Below, one piece after another: positions 58,948-64,000 of a stretch of DNA of 64,000 bases. Both the position numbers and the translations under genes were made by a program. Position 1 is the first letter of the stretch; every line of letters begins with the position of its first letter. Under the pieces are notes generated by a model, which did no database searches, was not told the origin of the DNA, and was given only the letters and a program-made list of their open reading frames with translations. Location of the stretch: positions 18,620,001-18,684,000 of the forward strand of contig OY821777.1 of assembly GCA_963682175.1 (NCBI GenBank), read 5' to 3'. The DNA comes from Triglochin maritima (lineage: Eukaryota; Streptophyta; Magnoliopsida; Alismatales; Juncaginaceae).

Positions 58948-60459
58948 ATGGATGGTTACATGGGCGACCATCCATATCATTGTTGGGACCAGGACAATTC
59001 TCCCTGGTACTCCGGACCCATGCAACCTGGGGTGGCTCAGACAAACACCCCGTATGGTTGGGAGAATCTTCATTGTGTGACTGAGCAATCTTCATATAAG
59101 GGTGATATGAGAGAGGCACCGACTGCTAGATCTCCATCTAGTTACGTCGGATCATATGTTGGTCATCAAACTGAGACATTGCAAGAACCTTTGGCCTCTT
59201 TCATGCATGTGGTAGAAGACATGAGTGCACCGGTGGCTCCAGTAGCCGTACCGTGTCGCTGTTGTGGGTTGAGTGGTCATGTTTGCGGGGAATGTCCTTA
59301 TGTTCCCTCAGAGCCTGAGTATGAGCATACCTTTTCCCAAAATGCTCAGTTTGACCATTACGCATCCGCGTACAACCTGAGAAGGATGGATTCATGGGGA
59401 GACAATTCTTATTCAAATTCTTATACATCACTCCCACCCCAGTACCCTCCTTCTGAATATCCTGAATTCTACCAACACCCCACGACCAATCATTGGACTC
59501 ATTCTCAGCCCATCACCACCCAACCCATCCATTTCCCAAATTCTGACATGAACCTCACAGTTGACCCCAAACTTGATTCTTTGGAACAAGCCCTCCAAAC
59601 GTTCATGGAAACCACTCAAAATGTGTTGAAGTCCAATCACGATTCCCTGCAAGCTATGGAAATGTATGTGGGTCAAATTACACAACAATTAAGTAAACGT
59701 GAGGAGGGTGACATTTCTTGTCAACATGTGGATTCATCGTTTGATATCGAACCACCACCACATTCACAAATTCGAAGCACAATCTTTCAGATTCAAACTC
59801 CTAGTCAGTCTGAGGGACTTGGGGTTTCAATTCACGATCACATTGTGGGGGATTCGATCCGAATTGAGAATAACATGGACCAATTTCATTATGAGTCGGC
59901 ACAGGATTGTGCCCTATCTTTTTGTCCCATGGCCCTTGAGCCACATGATCTTCATGTTGTGCCCCTTAAGGACTCACCTCTGGTGGAGCAAGAGCTCCCT
60001 AGTACCCTCAATTTCAAACCACCTGATGAGAGTTTGCCTCTCACTATTGTTCCTGATCATCTTGGAAATGATGGAACATCAAACAACTACATTGATAATG
60101 AGGGTATTAGGAGTTCCTTAGAGGATACCTTGGGTATGAGACCCACTTTTTGTTCGCCTGGTGAGTCGGACATGCCTAACGAGGTTCTTGACATCGTTCC
60201 GGCTCACCAGCCAGTTGGTTGGAGAGTTTGGATTGACGATCATAACTTCAGCAGCGCAACAAAAGATTTTCTTCTTCCGTTGCCCCTTATTTCCCAAACT
60301 CTCGAGAGGTTCAAGCTCTTTCAGTTTGATCCTTTGATTGAGACGCCTTTGCGTCCAATTCATGAACCTCTCATTTCATCTTATGCTCTTTGTGAAGGGG
60401 GCCCACGCATGAGTATTCTGGCCCCGCGTGGTGTCATGTTCCCTTTCCAAGTACATTGA
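58948..60459 (+). CDS. Element D gag-like protein without capsid domain
   Basis: Intact 503-codon frame. Zinc knuckle CRCCGLSGHVCGEC at about residues 98-111; linker YASAYNLRRMDSWGDNSY; coiled coil LDSLEQALQTFMETTQNVLK and AMEMYVGQITQQLSKREEGD, which parallels the Athila gag stretch seen in element C (LENLMKTFIQTT...LAQIVGEREKG); then a C-terminal region of about 240 residues of unknown role (GWRVWIDDHNFSSAT, LISQTLERFKLFQF, RGVMFPFQVH). No capsid domain precedes the knuckle: the N-terminus is an aromatic and proline-rich stretch of about 95 residues. By family role it should bind RNA, but packaging would need capsid from another element. Confidence 0.85.
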   Translation: MDGYMGDHPYHCWDQDNSPWYSGPMQPGVAQTNTPYGWENLHCVTEQSSYKGDMREAPTARSPSSYVGSYVGHQTETLQEPLASFMHVVEDMSAPVAPVAVPCRCCGLSGHVCGECPYVPSEPEYEHTFSQNAQFDHYASAYNLRRMDSWGDNSYSNSYTSLPPQYPPSEYPEFYQHPTTNHWTHSQPITTQPIHFPNSDMNLTVDPKLDSLEQALQTFMETTQNVLKSNHDSLQAMEMYVGQITQQLSKREEGDISCQHVDSSFDIEPPPHSQIRSTIFQIQTPSQSEGLGVSIHDHIVGDSIRIENNMDQFHYESAQDCALSFCPMALEPHDLHVVPLKDSPLVEQELPSTLNFKPPDESLPLTIVPDHLGNDGTSNNYIDNEGIRSSLEDTLGMRPTFCSPGESDMPNEVLDIVPAHQPVGWRVWIDDHNFSSATKDFLLPLPLISQTLERFKLFQFDPLIETPLRPIHEPLISSYALCEGGPRMSILAPRGVMFPFQVH

Positions 60460-60776
60460 CTCACTTTTGAGATTCCCATTTGATGTCTTTTGACAAATGA
60501 AGATGGGAACTTATGATTGTACATAGTTATATTCAAAAAACAAAAAAAAGAGTGTAATAAAAGACTCCTGCAGTGAGCATCGATTGTTGTGGGCCCCAAC
60601 CCTTGTGTACTTGGGCCCAATCTCTTCACGTATTTATCTCCCTTCTTCAGCTTCTCACAGGTTTTGAGGGAATTTGGGTTTGTGTCCATCAACATGACCC
60701 TGAACGTCCCTTTGTACTTCATGTTGGTGAGATTTTTCCTTTTTCATGCATGTATCCATGTAGTATCTTGTTCACA

Positions 60777-60820
60777 TTCATTGAGGACAATGCATGAAGT
60801 AGGTGTGGGGGGGTGTTTTA
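60777..60820 (+). promoter_or_regulatory. Internal hairpin and G-tract block, element D
   Basis: CATTGAGGACAATG, CATGAAGTAGGTGTG and a G run, as in B and C. Possible second polypurine tract. Confidence 0.6.
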
Positions 60821-61360
60821 CGTGTGTACATAGTCGAGTCTTTTTCCTTTGGTTTTATTTTCGTTTGTTTGTACTGCTCGGGTCATGTTAGTGTGCCGCA
60901 TTTAACATTGATATATCTGTTTGCCATGATCCTTAGGTGACTTGTCTTCTTTTGCTTGCCGAGTGCTTTAAAATTTTCACATTTCTTTCAAAATCTTCAT
61001 GTGTTTACGAAAGAAAATGTTTTTGTGGGTTTTGCGTGTGTTTAGCATGTGCAAAACCGTTGAGAGGCAAAGTAAAAAGAAAGCTCCCAAAATTGTCTTG
61101 AACTTGATGCATTAGGATTTCTAGTTTATTGGCTTTAGGTCTTGTCGAGTCGTTAGGATGCACCCTGGTTTTCCCTCAGGGGGCGTGTAATCATAGGGTT
61201 TCAGTACTCAAACATTTAAAGAAGTCCACCCTGACCCTAGTGAGTCAAATAATTCGTGTTTGTGAGTATAAGGAAGTTTGTCGTAGTCGAGGGCCCTTAA
61301 TCTCTTTTTGTGAAACTTAAGTGTAGGGGTTTTGGTTCCCATATAGATAAATAAGTGGTG

Positions 61361-61550
61361 TTCTCTCTTCTCGCACGGCTCCTATCACTCGGGAAAGTAG
61401 GTCTGAGGGGACTTTGTGCCTGGTGCTTTCGAGTCATCTGACTTGGGATGCGCCGACCGAACTCCCGTTACACGGGTGGTAGGGATCGCCCTATGTGGAG
61501 ATTTGGGGGAAGGTGTACGTGATAGTGTAAGTCCTCATAGGCAATGATGT
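61361..61550 (+). promoter_or_regulatory. Conserved 190-nt noncoding block, element D
   Basis: Ungapped counterpart of 32581-32770 in element B. Includes ACTCCCGTTACACGGGTGG. Confidence 0.65.
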
Positions 61551-61903
61551 ACGAAACCTGACCCTGAGGAGAATCAAACACCAAGCAATAAAATGCTCCA
61601 AAGAAAAAAGAAAAAAAAGGAAAAAAAAAAAGAGTCAAATAAGAACCAAAATGGACTTTACACATTGTATCACATTCAGAAGTTAAGGTTGCCCATGTCT
61701 TTCACTTAAGTCCTTGACTAACTCTCACGAATAACTCATTAGTCTAGGTGTGTGGACCGATTACATATATAGAGGCGACCCGTAGTATTACCGCGTCCCA
61801 TGATCGACAAAATAAGTCCAACGAGTCGTGTAGCTAGATTGACTAATGCATCTTGTTCGGATTTTGTGGGTATATCCGCTGAAAACCCTCAGGAGACAAC
61901 ACT

Positions 61904-61955
61904 CCTCCTTGGCGACAAGGAGGTTTAACGGCTTGTTGCACGTGCTAAGTGCAAC
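61904..61955 (+). promoter_or_regulatory. Two 3' hairpins, element D
   Basis: Hairpin 1 (61904-61923), CCTCCTTG-GCGA-CAAGGAGG, is perfect; the loop differs from GCAA in B and C but stays GNRA. Hairpin 2 (61935-61955), GTTGCAC-GTGCTAA-GTGCAAC. Confidence 0.78.
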
Positions 61956-62040
61956 CGTGATTCCTACGAAAGTGAGTTAGGATTTCTTATTTTTTTCGCA
62001 TGCTTTTCTTTTTCTTTGTTTTGCTCGGGACTAGCAAAAG

Positions 62041-62057
62041 TTAGGTGTAGGGGTATT
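62041..62057 (+). promoter_or_regulatory. Polypurine tract, element D
   Basis: TTAGGTGTAGGGGTATT directly before the 3' LTR. Confidence 0.78.
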
Positions 62058-63467
62058 TGATTGACATCATTTCATGCTCATATTTGTATCTTATATCCAT
62101 TATCTTTCACCTAAATAATGCTATGCTACGAGTTTTATGTTTAGTTTTCAGGAATAAATAGATTTGAAGAGATGAAGCATAAAAGGACCCAAAAGCTGGG
62201 AAAAAGGACTGAATTGTGAGATCTGTGGACCAAGATGCAAGGAAGAAGGACCTGAATGCAAGACCGAAGGACCTAAGAGCAAAACAGAATACTCCTCACC
62301 ATCATGGGGAGTATTTTGGCAATTCTATTCGGGTCGGAGCTCCAACATGCAAAATAGATGCATCAAATACCAACAAAGCCTTCCAGAAAAGCCCACAATA
62401 AATTCCAGAGCGATCCGGACACTGTAGACCGCTAATTAGCGGTCCAAGACCGCTAATTGGCGGTCACTTTGGGCCCGAATGCGCTCAAATTTCTCCAGAA
62501 CATGTCTTAGAGGATTTTTAGGCTATTTGTGGTATCTTTTTAGTCCCACATCGGGGGATTGTCCCGGATTAGCTTTTTCCATGGCTATAAATAGAACTCT
62601 TCACCTCCTATTGTAATCACTCCATATTTTAAGTGGCTATTCTTCCTACTAGAAGTGAGGCCTTGAAGCACACACTAAAGTAGGAGGATGCTACTTTTAA
62701 TGTGAGTCATTTTATCAATAAAGCTTTGTGTTTCTTTCATTGTTTGTTTATGCTTCTTTTATAGTTTGTGCATGTTTTAGTTTAATCGTCTTTTATTTCT
62801 AGCTTAGTTTTAATATGCTTTCTTTGCTTAGTTTAATAATTAGTGTAATGTTTAGTGAGTAGTTCCATCCCCTTTGGGGGGTGGAGTAGATGTACATACA
62901 TGCATTAGAGAATGGGATGAATGCTTTATTTTTGATGTGTTGATTAAACATGAATGTATGCTTGCTTGTTTAGGATAGAATTTATAACTTGATGAGTTTT
63001 GCCAAAATGATTAGACACCTCTCATGCTTGTTTAGGTTCTGAAATAAACAACTTGCATATGTAAATGTTAATCAACTAAGTTGGTGAATAGATTGATAGG
63101 TTTTGCCACACATTTAGACACTTCCTATGCTTGATAAACACCACCTTCATGTGCTTAAAGAATGTATTCTACACCCACCTCTTTGCTTGTGTGCACTCAC
63201 TCCACCCCTTAGGGGTTTTCCATTCCTGAAATTCCAGCATTCTTCCTTTGTTCTTAGCTAAGTTCTTATTTCATCGCTTGTTTGCTTCTTTCACATTTCG
63301 TACTTGTTAGCGTAGTATAGAGTAGAGTAGCATAAACATCTTTCTCCCCTATTTTCGCCACTTGATTTCGTACAAGCAAGAGACTACTCACCTCCCTGAG
63401 GACGACCCGTACTTGCCACCGCTTCATCGCGGCCGTGCACTTGCGGTTTAAAATAAAACATTCAATA
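62058..63467 (+). repeat. Element D 3' LTR (1410 bp)
   Basis: Same length as the 5' LTR. Differences noted: GCTATGC/GCTATGT, ATAGATT/ATAGGTT, AATGGGATG/AATGTGATG, AGCTAAG/AGCTTAG and two near the end (ACATTCAATA/ACGTTCAACA). Confidence 0.96.
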
Positions 63468-63472
63468 ATGAC

Positions 63473-64000
63473 CTCCTAGCAATTGCAAAACGTGCTTGAA
63501 GCACTCCGAACGCTCGTTCCACATCCTTACGGACTGCCTCCTAATGCTTAGCAAATAATCTGTCTCGTGGAGTTTGTGGAAGAGTGACGGATTAGATGAA
63601 TGCATCCCATTGCGGATATATACCATCCGTGAGATAGTACCTCATATCATAGGAATGGTTGTTCACCTCAAAATTCACAGGAGGTGTCCGTCCTTCTAGA
63701 ACGTCGGTAAGAACAGGAGATCGATGAAGGACATTAAGGTCATTAGATGACCCTGGAATGCCAAAAAAAGAGTGTCATATCCACAGATCGTAGGAGGCAA
63801 CAACTTCAAGGACAAGTGTTGCCTTCCGTCGTAACGGCATGAATGACGAGGACGTCATAAGGGAAGCTCATGTCATTCATGAGTGAATGCATCATGCCAA
63901 ATTCTATTTTTATCATGCTTGGGTCATGCTGTGCAGGTATCCGAAGTGGCAACCAACGATGTCGTCTACGTGCATGAATGTTGAAAGTGGCCATCCGAAG
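63473..64000 (-). pseudogene. PIF/Harbinger transposase, central part (runs off window)
   Basis: The minus strand reads FFGIPGSSNDLNVLHRSP, VNFEVNNHSYDMRYYLTDG, IYPQWDAFI, a stop, then AVRKDVERAFGVLQARFAIA, matching the DDE core of plant Harbinger transposases. At least two internal stops and a frame change toward the window edge (IEFGMMHSLMND) are present. The remainder of the gene lies beyond 64000. Confidence 0.9.

Larger units (their letters stand above)
56384..63467 (+). mobile_element. Element D: young gag-only LTR element, 7084 bp
   Basis: Complete element with two LTRs of exactly 1410 bp (56384-57793, 62058-63467) and target duplication ATGAC (56379-56383, 63468-63472). I count about six LTR differences (0.4 percent), so it inserted recently. 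Primer binding site 57800-57817, gag-like frame 58948-60459, no protease, reverse transcriptase or integrase. Same family as B and E. It interrupts a Harbinger transposase pseudogene. Confidence 0.96.

Noticed and set aside
1..64000. CRISPR arrays, bacterial operons or tRNA/rRNA genes
   Set aside because: None seen. Direct repeats are transposon-related, and the only tRNA-like sequences are the 18-nt primer binding sites.

Overview
This is a nuclear window from a flowering plant, most likely a eudicot with a large, transposon-rich genome. The signs are AT-rich intergenic DNA, GT-AG introns of about 100-460 bp, a plant-type NRT1/PTR (NPF) transporter gene, and nested plant LTR retrotransposons, CACTA, hAT, Mutator-like and PIF/Harbinger elements. 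The species cannot be named from the sequence. Only one gene looks intact: the six-exon NPF gene on the minus strand at 7359-10337 (621 codons, all splice phases consistent). Two host gene fragments are also visible: an orphan terminal exon (864-1058, +) and an AN1 zinc-finger fragment (55036-55410, -).

Layout. 1-456: edge of an LTR (element E). 2362-5634: CACTA element with a matched ACT target duplication and a decayed Transposase_24-like relic. 7359-10337: NPF gene. 13078-13331: hAT MITE. 15282-16843: solo LTR. 18150-34147: a decayed Ty1/copia polyprotein on the minus strand, split by two later insertions, element C (18314-26107, Athila-like gag-protease, TSD ATGAG) and element B (27552-33287, which has lost its 3' LTR). 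A second hAT MITE (18843-19185, 8-bp TSD) sits inside the 5' LTR of C. 34148-36642: LTR remnants. 37544-39814: a broken MULE transposase (-). 40029-45152: a long Ty3/gypsy-type solo LTR (TSD TTGCG) with another LTR inside it, inserted in one copy of a tandem duplication whose other copy is the empty site. 47677-55539: a 7.9-kb element with long terminal inverted repeats, carrying a 3 x 1.06-kb tandem array and the AN1 fragment. 56070-64000: a PIF/Harbinger transposase pseudogene (-) split by the young element D (56384-63467; two 1410-bp LTRs, about 6 differences, TSD ATGAC).

The most interesting material is the shared design of elements B, C, D (and E). None encodes reverse transcriptase or integrase. 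All share a tRNA-Asp-type primer binding site, a long conserved leader, an internal G-tract block, two 3' hairpins (one with a GNRA loop) and the same polypurine tract. B and D encode only a gag-like protein that keeps the zinc knuckle but lacks the capsid domain; C keeps capsid and protease. In all three, two palindromic hairpins lie in U3 upstream of the TATA box and two more lie 133-135 nt after the primer binding site. In C the loops of the two pairs are exact complements. B and D LTRs also carry a plant snRNA-type upstream sequence element 32 nt before the TATA box. Together these look like a cis-acting RNA and promoter module that defines a non-autonomous Athila-like family. This is inference from sequence pattern only.
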